A stretch of DNA of 64,000 nt from Fictibacillus phosphorivorans (GTDB lineage: Bacteria > Bacillota > Bacilli > Bacillales > Fictibacillaceae): the NCBI RefSeq assembly GCF_023715845.1, contig NZ_JAMBOR010000005.1, positions 124,001-188,000 of the forward strand. Direction: 5' to 3'. Shown one piece after another: positions 17,794 to 26,108 of this stretch. The notes under the pieces are model-generated. The model did not search any database, had not been told where the DNA came from, and saw only the letters and a list, made by a program, of their open reading frames with translations. Every line of letters starts with the position of its first letter. Position 1 is the stretch's first letter. The translations under genes were made by a program, and so were the position numbers.

Positions 17794-19404
17794 ATGAGGA
17801 GTATTCTAAGATCAGCGGTTGGGAAGAGTTTGGTGTTGCTGTTAGCTGTTTTTATGGTGTTAACGGGTTGCTCAAGTGATTCTAAAAATGAGAGCACAGG
17901 TAGTCTAAAAGACGCGGGATACAAGCTAGATAAGGAGACACCTGCTTGGAAGCTTGATAAACGAAAAGAGACCACTACGCTGACGTGGTACGTAAACGCA
18001 GATTGGTGGAATGCCGATTTTGGGAATGACTTCGTAACGAAGCAGATTAAAAAGGACTTAAACATTGATGTTAAATTCATCACGGGTGATGACACGAAAC
18101 TGAACGCACTCTTCTCAGGCGGAGATATTCCAGACATCATCTCTATTTTCGATGCAAACTCCTCGATCGCGAAAAAAGCGAACACATGGGCACTCCCATT
18201 GGAAGAGCTAGCGGACAAGTATGATCCCTATTTTCATAAAGTTGCGGTAAAAGATACGTTGAAATGGCACGAGCTCAAGGACGGAAAAACATACGGTTAT
18301 GCCAACTTCTCCAATACGCAAGAAGATTATGATAAAGGTGTGATCCCAGCAACGACGGCATTTGTTATTCGTAAGGATGTCTATGAAACGATCGGAAAAC
18401 CGGAGATGAAAACACCAGAGCAGTTCCAAAGTGCGATGACAAAGATTAAAGAACAATTCCCAAAATTGATTCCTTTTGGACCTAGTGAAGCGTTTGGAGA
18501 CGTGCTGCAAGATTATATTGGCGTTCCGCTTGAAACGAAGGATGGAAAGTTCTATAACCGTAATCTTGATGAAGATTACTTAACGTGGCTAAAAACGTTT
18601 AACGGTGTTTATCAAAAGGGCGGCATCAGTGACGATAGTTTTGCAGATGACAGCACAGCGATGGAAGAGAAGATCAAAGCTGGTAAATATGCATCCATGC
18701 TAATCAGCGGCATTCCTCAAAAAGGTGGGGCCCTGCAAAGCTTCAAGAGCAACAATCCTGGAAGTGAATACATCGCGGTGGACGGGCCACAAAGTACAGT
18801 TGGTAATGCACCTACATTGAATCAATCAGGGATTACAGGCTGGATGATGAACTATGTAACGAAAAAGAGTAAAGATCCAGCAAAAGCGATCCAATTGTTC
18901 ACGTACCTATTGAGCGAAAAGGGCCAAACACTCGTAACGTATGGAATCGAAGGCGAGACGTACACGGTAAATGCAGATGGAAAATATGAATTCAAACCAG
19001 AGATCAAAGAAATGCGTACGAAGAATCCGGATCAATACAAAAAAGAGTATCGCTTTGGAGAATTCTTCTTCTTCGGGCATGATAAATACAATTTGCTGAG
19101 TGACGATACAACGATCGAAGCAACGAAACAGATGACCGAATGGGGCAAAGATAAACTCGTGCCACACTTCGTACTAGAAGGCACGAATCCAGATCAAGGA
19201 ACACCAGAAGCTCGTTCATTCAGTGCCATCGATAACGAATGGCAAAAAACGGTGGTAAGTATGGTCCGAGCTAAGAATGAGAAGCAGTTTGATAAACAGC
19301 TTGAAAGTTATAAAAAATTCCTGGATGAAAACAACTGGGATAAGATCACGAAGGTCAAAAGTGAAAAAATGGAGCAGAATCGCGAGAAGCTTGGGATGAA
19401 GTAA
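17794..19404 (+). CDS. LipO/YtcQ-type solute-binding lipoprotein
   Basis: 536 residues with lipoprotein signal (SLVLLLAVFMVLTGCSSD, Cys about 27). The long (over 500 residue) form, with the WYVNADWWN start of the mature domain and a C-terminal tail EQNREKLGMK, belongs to the oligosaccharide-binding group that pairs with LplB/YtcP permeases. Binds the imported glycan outside the cell. RBS AAGGAGGAG. Confidence 0.9.
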   Translation: MRSILRSAVGKSLVLLLAVFMVLTGCSSDSKNESTGSLKDAGYKLDKETPAWKLDKRKETTTLTWYVNADWWNADFGNDFVTKQIKKDLNIDVKFITGDDTKLNALFSGGDIPDIISIFDANSSIAKKANTWALPLEELADKYDPYFHKVAVKDTLKWHELKDGKTYGYANFSNTQEDYDKGVIPATTAFVIRKDVYETIGKPEMKTPEQFQSAMTKIKEQFPKLIPFGPSEAFGDVLQDYIGVPLETKDGKFYNRNLDEDYLTWLKTFNGVYQKGGISDDSFADDSTAMEEKIKAGKYASMLISGIPQKGGALQSFKSNNPGSEYIAVDGPQSTVGNAPTLNQSGITGWMMNYVTKKSKDPAKAIQLFTYLLSEKGQTLVTYGIEGETYTVNADGKYEFKPEIKEMRTKNPDQYKKEYRFGEFFFFGHDKYNLLSDDTTIEATKQMTEWGKDKLVPHFVLEGTNPDQGTPEARSFSAIDNEWQKTVVSMVRAKNEKQFDKQLESYKKFLDENNWDKITKVKSEKMEQNREKLGMK

Positions 19405-19441
19405 AAAAGCAAAACTTAGCTAAAAACCGGGGGACTCAAAC

Positions 19442-20068
19442 ATGGAGAAAATCTTTAGCATCGAAGGAAAAATATTCACGACATTAGCTAGAATCTTTGA
19501 TCTGTTGACGTTAAATGTACTGTTCATCATGAGCTGTTTGCCGATCATCACGATAGGCGCAGCATTAACTGCCATGTATACGACGACCTTTAAAATGGCA
19601 CGAAACGAAGAAACGAGCATCGCCCTTGATTATTGGAACGGTTTTAAACATAACTTCAAGCAAAGTACAAAGATCTGGTTGACGATCGTAATGGCAGCGG
19701 TCACTTTTTTATTCGCAGCGCAATTCTTTATGGGAAAAGGATCAGCGTTTCTTTTCCCTATGTTGTTTGTTGTTACCGTATCATTGCTTGCCTTTCTCTA
19801 TGTATTCCCCCTGCTTGCTAAGTTTGAAAATAGTAGTTTTCAAACGATAAAGAATGCTATTTTTATAAGCTTTCACTCCATGGCTTATTCGATTTTATTA
19901 TTTGCTATTACGCTTTTCTTTGTTGGGATCATCCCGATCTTCCTTCCGAAATTACTGATTATTTGGTTGTTCTTAGGATGTTCTCTATCGGCTTATGTAA
20001 AATCATTTCTTTTTGAAAGATTATTTAACAACTATGTCGCCTATAAGGATGAAAAGGAGATTACATGA
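19442..20068 (+). CDS. YesL-family (DUF624) membrane protein
   Basis: 208 residues with five or so hydrophobic segments. It has the family hallmark near the start: LLTLNVLFIMSCLPIITIGAALTAMYTTTFKM. YesL-like proteins accompany LplB/YtcP importers and glycosidases in Bacillaceae; their role is unknown. Its stop overlaps the next start (ATGA), so the GH30 gene is coupled to it. Confidence 0.85.
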   Translation: MEKIFSIEGKIFTTLARIFDLLTLNVLFIMSCLPIITIGAALTAMYTTTFKMARNEETSIALDYWNGFKHNFKQSTKIWLTIVMAAVTFLFAAQFFMGKGSAFLFPMLFVVTVSLLAFLYVFPLLAKFENSSFQTIKNAIFISFHSMAYSILLFAITLFFVGIIPIFLPKLLIIWLFLGCSLSAYVKSFLFERLFNNYVAYKDEKEIT

Positions 20069-21405
20069 AAAACCTGACGATCTATCAATCAAACGGCGAA
20101 CACGAGCTGTTCGTCCAAAAAGACCTTCAACAAATAGAATCTAATCTATCAGCTTCTGAATCTACCGTTATAACGATTAATGAAGACCAAACCTATCAAG
20201 AGATCGACGGATTTGGTGCATCTTTCACCGATTCCGCAGCCTTTTTGATCCATAGTGTGCTGGACGAGAAACAGCAAACGGAACTAATGGAAAAGCTGTT
20301 CCACCCTGAAAAGGGAATCGGTCTATCGGTGTTGCGTAATCCGATGGGTGCTTCCGATTACGCCCGTGAGATGTATAGCTATAACGATCTTCCAGAAGGG
20401 GAGACGGATTTTTCTCTTGAGCATTTTACCATTGCCCATGATCTTGAAGATATTGTTCCTTTAGTAAAGGAAGCTTTGCGTCTGAATCCTGATATAAAGT
20501 TGATGGCTTCCCCGTGGAGTGCTCCAGCTTGGATGAAAACAAGCAGCTCTATGATTGGCGGTGAGCTGAAGGAAGATTGTTACCGTGTTTATGCCGATTA
20601 CTTTGTGAAATATATTCAGAGTTATGGAGAACACGGGCTTCCAATCTATGGGGTCACTCCGCAAAACGAACCTTTGTATGTTCCCGGACACTATCCTGGC
20701 ATGCTGATGGAAGCAGAACGACAGGCTGATTTTATTAAAAATTATCTGAAGCCCCGTTTCATGGAAAACGGAATCGATACAAAGATTTTGTGCTATGACC
20801 ATAACTGGGATCGGCCGGATTATCCGTTGTTTGTCATTGATGATGTAGGGGATGCGGTGGATGGCGTAGCGTGGCATTGGTATGGCGGTAAGCCCGTTGC
20901 TCAGCATCAAGTCCATCGCGCCTATCCAGAGAAAGAAGTTCATTTTACGGAAGGTTCAGGTGGAGAGTGGATCCCAGCCTTTGAACCGGCTTTTTCCAAT
21001 GTGATGCGCACAGGGATTGAGATTATGCGTAATGATTCGAAGTCCTTTGTCCTTTGGAACATGGCATTAGATGAAGAGAACGGACCCACTGTTCCAGGCT
21101 TTGGCCGCAGTACATGTCGTGGTGTTGTAACCGTCGAACAGAAAACGAAAAAACTAACGTATACGCTGGATTATTACGCGTTAGCACACTTTAGTAAGTT
21201 TGTTGGACCAAAAGCAGTGCGAATCGAATCTACGAGTACGGACGTGATTCGTACAGTCGCGTTTAAAAATACCGATGAATCCACCGTGACCGTTTTATTT
21301 AACGATAGTGAAGAAACACAATCGGTCCAACTCAAGCAGAAAGATGATGAGCTTTTACATGTTCAAATGGATCCAAAAAGTGCGATGACTTTAGTGAAAA
21401 TATGA
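20065..21405 (+). CDS. GH30-family glycoside hydrolase
   Basis: 446 residues, no signal peptide, so an intracellular enzyme acting on imported oligosaccharides. GH30 features: GFGASFTDSAAF, SPWSAPAWMKT, the acid/base Glu in GVTPQNEP (about residue 202) and the nucleophile Glu in HFTEGSGGEW (about 296), followed by the small beta-sandwich that closes the fold. GH30 covers beta-glucosylceramidase, beta-1,6-glucanase, xylanase and related activities; the TPQNEP form fits the glucosylceramidase/beta-1,6-glucanase groups best. Last gene of the importer operon. Confidence 0.88.
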   Translation: MKNLTIYQSNGEHELFVQKDLQQIESNLSASESTVITINEDQTYQEIDGFGASFTDSAAFLIHSVLDEKQQTELMEKLFHPEKGIGLSVLRNPMGASDYAREMYSYNDLPEGETDFSLEHFTIAHDLEDIVPLVKEALRLNPDIKLMASPWSAPAWMKTSSSMIGGELKEDCYRVYADYFVKYIQSYGEHGLPIYGVTPQNEPLYVPGHYPGMLMEAERQADFIKNYLKPRFMENGIDTKILCYDHNWDRPDYPLFVIDDVGDAVDGVAWHWYGGKPVAQHQVHRAYPEKEVHFTEGSGGEWIPAFEPAFSNVMRTGIEIMRNDSKSFVLWNMALDEENGPTVPGFGRSTCRGVVTVEQKTKKLTYTLDYYALAHFSKFVGPKAVRIESTSTDVIRTVAFKNTDESTVTVLFNDSEETQSVQLKQKDDELLHVQMDPKSAMTLVKI

Positions 21406-21410
21406 GTAGT

Positions 21411-21442
21411 AAGCACCCTACTGATAGCGGTAGGATGCTTTT
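21411..21442 (+). terminator. Terminator after the GH30 gene
   Basis: AAGCACCCTAC and GTAGGATGCTT pair with one mismatch around TGATAGCG and are followed by TTTTTT. Confidence 0.85.
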
Positions 21443-21513
21443 TTCTGTATGTAAAAAGATCGCTCGGGTCACACTGGCTAATATTAAATGCATATTAGTC
21501 AGGAGAATCAGTT

Positions 21514-21633
21514 ATGGAAGAGGAATTGAATTTATTTAAGGGGTTGTTTTGGGGAACTTTGTTTAGCATCCCGCTTTGGATAGCGTTTTTTGGCTGGGCT
21601 GACCTTTTTAAACGGTTGTTTAAATGGATGTGA
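21514..21633 (+). CDS. 39-residue single-span membrane protein
   Basis: ATG 21514 with AGGAG eight bases upstream. The product starts MEEELNLFKGLFWGTLFSIP and ends FGWADLFKRLFKWM: an acidic head, one hydrophobic helix of about 18 residues with a Pro, and a basic amphipathic tail. No homology recognised. Supported by start, ribosome site and composition only. It stands alone between the GH30 terminator and a TATG-grid copy. Confidence 0.6.
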   Translation: MEEELNLFKGLFWGTLFSIPLWIAFFGWADLFKRLFKWM

Positions 21634-21668
21634 TCCTTTTAAGTTAGGGAAAAGATGATAGAAAAGGG

Positions 21669-21817
21669 AAGCTAAGGGTCGTTGTAGAGGTTCTATGAGC
21701 TTATCTTCGTGTTCTATGAATCAAAACTAACATTCTATGGGTCTTCGTGTAGTGGCTATGAGCCTTCCACATTTCTATGAGCCGTAATAGTCACTCTATG
21801 GATTTAAAATTGGATGG
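21669..21817 (+). repeat. TATG-grid element, copy C (worn)
   Basis: Marks at 21673 (degenerate TAAG), 21694, 21715, 21736, 21757, 21776 and 21797: intervals 21-21-21-21-19-21, i.e. the same order as the other copies with the eighth mark lost. Words are AGC, AAT, GGT. Unit 5 (19 nt) is TATGAGCCTTCCACATTTC. Part of the 596-base gap 21634-22229, which also holds copy D and a small GGGTC hairpin but no gene. Confidence 0.88.
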
Positions 21818-21830
21818 GGTCTGACCCTAT
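21811..21830. repeat. GGGTC-T-GACCC palindrome, REP-like
   Basis: GGATGGGGTCTGACCCTATT contains a tight GGGTC/GACCC inverted repeat and directly follows grid copy C. Similar GGGGTCAGACCCC palindromes occur as dispersed REP elements in many genomes. Only one copy is evident here, so the assignment is weak. Confidence 0.4.
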
Positions 21831-21899
21831 TATCTAGTTAGAAGAAGTAATTTAGCATCTTACTCCCTTTTATGTTAGGGGAATGTGAAGGGAAAAGGA

Positions 21900-22070
21900 A
21901 TTCTATGCATCGTTATGGAAAATCTATGCACAAAAGTTCGTATGCTATGCATCAAACTTTGTATGCTATGACTTAAAAATGAGATTCTATGCATCTTTCA
22001 CTTTTCTATGCATCGTTATGGAAGTTCTATGCACAAAAACAGTAATTCTACGCACTTATTGGAGGAGACC
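21900..22070 (+). repeat. TATG-grid element, copy D
   Basis: Marks at 21904, 21925, 21946, 21967, 21988, 22007, 22028 and 22049 (last is TACG): intervals 21-21-21-21-19-21-21. Words are mostly CAT/CAC. Unit 5 equals that of copies A and E over all 19 bases. Only 107 bases separate the last mark of copy C from the first of copy D, yet the two use different words. Confidence 0.93.
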
Positions 22071-22229
22071 GCAAATACTACTCGTTCCAGGAGTAGCCAA
22101 CCTAACCTCACTTATAACAAATTCTTCATTAATTTCATAAATTTTGAAACCTGTTCATTTGTAGCTTCGTCATACTTTTTGAAATGAAGTTATTAAACTA
22201 TTAGAGAAAAATGAAAAGGGGTTAGAGAA

Positions 22230-23672
22230 ATGAAGTATTTTGTTAAGGTTTTGGCATTATTCTCCGTTTTATCAGCAGTATTTTTCAATTTCAATGCATC
22301 AACAGCCAGCGCTCATAATGGGGCACTCGATGAATTAGGTGGGCACTTTAGAACAGCAGATTGTGTATACTTGCTTCACAAACCGACTTCATTGGCTAAA
22401 ACGGCTAAAAACATGGATGAACTAAAGGCGTTAATTACGCAGTACAACAGCAACGCTACTTGTGTTAAACAATTAAATGGTGGTACAAATTTTAAAGTGG
22501 ATCTAGAAGGATTCGAGTTTCCCTTTGGACTCCCTTTCAATGACATCAAAGGGCATTGGGCTCAAAATGATATCCTTTTACTGCACGAACTGGGATTAGT
22601 AAGTGGCTTCCCAGATGGTTCTTATGGCATCAACAAAATGATCAGCCGTGCTGAAGCAGCTGCGATTATGGCGCGTAACTTTGATTTACCGAATGTGACA
22701 CCAACATTTAAAGATGTATCAAAAGGTTACTGGGCAGCTAATCAGATTGGTGCGGTTGCAGAAGCAAATATCATGAATGGATACGGCGACAACACCTTTA
22801 AGCCAGCTAAAATCTTAACAAGAGCAGAAATTGCCTCTCTTTTAGTAAGAGCATATGATCTAGAAGGAACGTCATCGGAAAACTTTAAAGATGTACCTAA
22901 AAAGCATTGGGCGTATCAACCGATCAGTACTCTTGTTGAGTATGGTCTAGTTAGTGGGTTTAACGACAATACGTTTCGACCTGAAAATCAATTAACCCGC
23001 GCGGAATTTGCAGCGTTTCTAGCTAGAGTGATAAGGTATGAGGCTGAACCAGAATTGAGTACGATTCAAGGAGTGGTCACTGACCAAGATGGAAGACCTC
23101 TTGAAGGTGTTAACGTAGTTCTTGCAACACCAGAAATCTTTACTAATGATGTAACAAGTGCAGACGGAACATTCATTTTTCATGCAGCAGCAGACAGATA
23201 CACGCTTACAGCTTATAAAGAAGGTTATGAAACATACGCAGATAACGAACTTATTTTAGAAGAAGGATCTGACGTAGAAAGGGAGATTCAATTAGCTCCA
23301 TCTGACGGTGTAGGATACGACTTTCTAGAGGAAAATACGCCTTACGTTTCTTCAGATAATGGATTGACTGTACAAGTGACAGAGCTATCTAAAGTGACTA
23401 AAACGAACTTCGTGGAATATCACTTAAGCTATACGGAAACAAACAACACAACGGAAGCGGTTGACCAAGGGGCATTCAAAACTTTTTATAATGATGGTAC
23501 ATCAGAAGCGCAGTACGGCAACTTCAAAAAGCTTGTTCCAGGCGAAACAAAGACTGTCGACTTTGTCTTCCAAGCACCATTGAGTAAATCAACGATAGCA
23601 TTAGAATACGGGGCAGATCTGTTATATAACGGAAAGCCATCCGATGGTACATTGAAATGGAATTTTGAGTAA
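22230..23672 (+). CDS. Cell-surface protein: three SLH domains, carboxypeptidase-regulatory-like domain, C-terminal beta domain
   Basis: 480 residues. Signal peptide ends near AST-ASA (about residue 28). Three S-layer homology repeats follow at about 105-155, 165-215 and 220-275, each with FxDVxxxxWA and the TRAE/SRAE signature that binds pyruvylated wall polysaccharide. Then a carboxypeptidase regulatory-like domain (IQGVVTDQDGRPLEGVNV, about 278-355) and a final domain beginning YDFLEENTPYVSSDNG that resembles small extracellular beta-sandwich domains. Expected to sit on the wall outside the cell. Function beyond anchoring is unknown. RBS AAAGGGG. Confidence 0.9.
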   Translation: MKYFVKVLALFSVLSAVFFNFNASTASAHNGALDELGGHFRTADCVYLLHKPTSLAKTAKNMDELKALITQYNSNATCVKQLNGGTNFKVDLEGFEFPFGLPFNDIKGHWAQNDILLLHELGLVSGFPDGSYGINKMISRAEAAAIMARNFDLPNVTPTFKDVSKGYWAANQIGAVAEANIMNGYGDNTFKPAKILTRAEIASLLVRAYDLEGTSSENFKDVPKKHWAYQPISTLVEYGLVSGFNDNTFRPENQLTRAEFAAFLARVIRYEAEPELSTIQGVVTDQDGRPLEGVNVVLATPEIFTNDVTSADGTFIFHAAADRYTLTAYKEGYETYADNELILEEGSDVEREIQLAPSDGVGYDFLEENTPYVSSDNGLTVQVTELSKVTKTNFVEYHLSYTETNNTTEAVDQGAFKTFYNDGTSEAQYGNFKKLVPGETKTVDFVFQAPLSKSTIALEYGADLLYNGKPSDGTLKWNFE

Positions 23673-23687
23673 AAGCAGATTTTAAGG

Positions 23688-23724
23688 TCTGAGGAGAAAT
23701 CTTCAGGCTTTTTTATTTTGGGGA
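23688..23724 (+). terminator. Terminator after the SLH gene
   Basis: AAGGTCTGAGGA pairs with TCTTCAGGCTT (one bulge, two G-U pairs) and is followed by TTTTATTTTG. Confidence 0.75.
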
Positions 23725-23772
23725 GGGAAGTCTGTTGGGTACTAGGATTTGCTAAAGATCCTGTAAAGTAGC

Positions 23773-23942
23773 TTCCTATGCACTATTTTTAAGATTCTAT
23801 GCACAAAACTTCGAGTTCTATGAATCTAAAACTAGAGTCTATGCACAAAAGTAAAGATTCTATGCATCTTTCACTTTTCTATGCACAAAAGTGAAGGTTC
23901 TATGCACTGAAAAACCTCCTCTATGCATCGTTCACTAATACC
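23773..23942 (+). repeat. TATG-grid element, copy E
   Basis: Marks at 23777, 23798, 23819, 23840, 23861, 23880, 23901 and 23922: intervals 21-21-21-21-19-21-21. Unit 5 TATGCATCTTTCACTTTTC is identical to A and D. In this copy CTTTCACTTTT of unit 5 can pair with AAAAGTGAAGG of unit 6 around a CTATGCAC loop. It fills the 325-base convergent gap between the SLH and 5'-nucleotidase genes, ending at the nucleotidase terminator. Confidence 0.93.
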
Positions 23943-23943
23943 A

Positions 23944-23978
23944 CAAAAAAGGAGCTGACCCCATCCGGCCAGCTCCCT
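23944..23978 (-). terminator. Terminator of the 5'-nucleotidase gene
   Basis: GGAGCTG and CAGCTCC flank an 12-base loop; the minus strand runs into CCTTTTTTGTGG. Confidence 0.8.
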
Positions 23979-23997
23979 AAATCACTACTTCACTTAT

Positions 23998-25677
23998 TTA
24001 CTTCGAAACATCCACAATACGTCCTTCAATCTCCGGATTAACCGTACCTAACTCCGCCACATAATCTCGCAGGTTCTCCCAGTCGGAAGCACCTAAGTCT
24101 GTAACGCGGCCTTGTTCATAAGCCGTTTTAAATACAGTGAATCCGTCGCCGCCTTTAGCTGTAAACGCGTTAGTTGCGATTACATATTCTTGTGCAGGAT
24201 CAATTGCTGTGAATGTGCCATCAGCATTTTTTACTTCCATTGAAACCACACGGCTGCCAGCAGGTTGAGTGCTGTCATAGGTGAACTTCATACCAGAAAC
24301 GTGAAGGAATCCGCCATGTTCTTTAGGTGACTGACTTACACTGTGCTCAAGAGCATTTTTGATTTCAGCTCCAGTTAGTTTCATCGTTGCTAAAGTATTG
24401 CCGAAAGGAAGGGTAGTTAACACATCACCATAAGTGATCTCCCCTTGATCGATAGGTGCACGAATACCACCGCCATTTTGGAAAGCCATCACCACATTTG
24501 GATTATAATCTTTCGCTTTATCCAGCATGCCATCTGTGATTAGGTTTCCTAATTCAGTTTCGTTGCTGCGTACACTTGGTCCATCTTCGCTAGAACGCGG
24601 ATTCGTGAGTTCTTTTTCAGCCACACCGCCAGTTGGAGTGTTCTTTACTTTTTCAATTTGATCAGCGTACTTTTTCAAAAGTTTAGCTGCTTTTGGGTCA
24701 GCTTCTTTTGTGCTTACATCGATTAAAGATCCAGCTTGTCCAACAACTTTTCCTTTTTTATCGAACTGGACATCAAGGGTACCTAGGAAATCGCTATATT
24801 GATAAGCTTGAACGATAACTGTCGCATCTTTTGCTTTACCATGTTCGTCTTTTGTATTCACAATAGGTTCCTCAAGTTTTGTATGACTGTGTCCGCCAAC
24901 GATAACATCGATCCCATCAACATATTTGGCGAGTTCAAGGTCGTTGTCATACTCAGCGTTATCGTCATATCCCAAGTGTGTGATCGCAACGATTTTATTA
25001 ACACCGCGGCGCTCAAGGTCTTTTACCGCCTTTTTAGCTGATGAAATATAGTTTTTGAATTCAATGCTTTCAGGGCTGGAGATGTCGACTGTTTCTTCTG
25101 TCGTAAGTCCGATGAATCCAACACGTTGTTTGTCCACCCATTTCACAACAGATGGATAAATCGTGCTGTCTTTTGGAGAGTGTTTCACTTGGTTCTTGAA
25201 TAATGATTTCATGTTCTTATCTTTTGAAAAATTAATATTCGAACTAACGAACGGGAAGTCAGCACCTTTAACAAAATCAACAAGTGCTTTGTGTCCTTCT
25301 TCACTGGAACCGAGGTCAAACTCGTGGTTACCGAAAGTCATAAGGTCATAACCTGCTAGGTTCATGAACTCTAGATCAGCTTGTCCTTTGAATTCGTTGA
25401 AATAGAGTGTTCCAGAAAAAACATCACCTGCATCTAGTAAAAGAGCGCTCGGCTTTTCTGCGCGGACTTCTTTGATCGCGGTAATGCGCTGTGCCACGTT
25501 ATCTAGGTGAGCATGCGTGTCGTTTGTATGCATAAGCGATAAATTAAATGTAGGATTCTTTGGCTTTTTTCCATGATCATTCTTTTCGGCAAAAGCCGGC
25601 ATTGCCACCGAGGAGGAAATCAATCCAACGGCAAGTGTGGAAGCTAGTAAACTTTTAAACTTTTTAGTCAAAACCAT
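23998..25677 (-). CDS. Secreted 5'-nucleotidase/2',3'-cyclic phosphodiesterase (UshA family)
   Basis: 559 residues. Signal peptide with an AFA cleavage site near residue 30, then a calcineurin-like metallophosphatase domain with LMHTNDTHAHLDN, LDAGDVFSG, FGNHEFD, THLGYDD and VGGHSHT (two-metal site), and a C-terminal 5'-nucleotidase domain (NGGGIRAPIDQGEITYGDVLTTLPFGN; substrate-binding). No LPXTG or membrane anchor seen, so released or wall-trapped. Releases phosphate and nucleosides from external nucleotides. DeoD and other nucleoside genes are far away in this window, so no operon link. Promoter not identified in the upstream gap. Confidence 0.93.
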   Translation of the reverse strand: MVLTKKFKSLLASTLAVGLISSSVAMPAFAEKNDHGKKPKNPTFNLSLMHTNDTHAHLDNVAQRITAIKEVRAEKPSALLLDAGDVFSGTLYFNEFKGQADLEFMNLAGYDLMTFGNHEFDLGSSEEGHKALVDFVKGADFPFVSSNINFSKDKNMKSLFKNQVKHSPKDSTIYPSVVKWVDKQRVGFIGLTTEETVDISSPESIEFKNYISSAKKAVKDLERRGVNKIVAITHLGYDDNAEYDNDLELAKYVDGIDVIVGGHSHTKLEEPIVNTKDEHGKAKDATVIVQAYQYSDFLGTLDVQFDKKGKVVGQAGSLIDVSTKEADPKAAKLLKKYADQIEKVKNTPTGGVAEKELTNPRSSEDGPSVRSNETELGNLITDGMLDKAKDYNPNVVMAFQNGGGIRAPIDQGEITYGDVLTTLPFGNTLATMKLTGAEIKNALEHSVSQSPKEHGGFLHVSGMKFTYDSTQPAGSRVVSMEVKNADGTFTAIDPAQEYVIATNAFTAKGGDGFTVFKTAYEQGRVTDLGASDWENLRDYVAELGTVNPEIEGRIVDVSK

Positions 25678-25917
25678 CCCATCACATTCCCTTCAAATTT
25701 GTCATACGTTATTAATTTAGCATGTAATAATCTAAAGCAAAGTCGAATAATGTCGAAATTAACAAAAAATTTAAATCTTATACATTATTTACACTATTTA
25801 CTATCTCAGCACAAATACCTGATGCCTAAGTAAAACACCTGTAAAAATTACAAAAATTCCTAAATTAGGAATAAAGCCATTGACTAATAGATACCTTTAT
25901 ACAAATATTGAAATTTA

Positions 25918-25950
25918 TCGAAACCCCTGTCTTTTGAGGGGTTTTTACTT
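25918..25950 (+). terminator. Terminator-like hairpin in the leader region of the phosphodiester glycosidase gene
   Basis: GAAACCCCT and AGGGGTTTTT form an 8 to 9 base stem with a GTCTTTTG loop and a T-run. It stands in the 431-base gap 25678-26108, pointing towards the + strand gene at 26109, with no + strand gene in front of it. Possible TTGACT box near 25880. Either it ends a short leader RNA (attenuation) or it is a stray terminator. I see no other feature in the gap; a 63-codon frame crossing the hairpin has no ribosome site and is not credible. Confidence 0.55.
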
Positions 25951-26108
25951 TAGAAAAGTTGTAGGCATTTCCTTCCATGGTTTAATAGAAGAAAGGAGTA
26001 AGTACCTATATTTTCAAATTATTCAAAACTTTACAAAAGCCTCATTAGAAATGAATAGATATTTGTTTTAATAGAAGTAATAAATCTATCTTTCTAGGAG
26101 GAGTATTT

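Noticed and set aside
21673-22052. Ordinary VNTR/minisatellite
   Set aside because: Copy number is constant (eight) and the one short unit is always the fifth, which slippage would not produce; units match by position across loci.
25880-26071. 63-codon frame upstream of the phosphodiester glycosidase
   Set aside because: No ribosome site, odd composition, and it runs straight through the terminator hairpin at 25918-25950.
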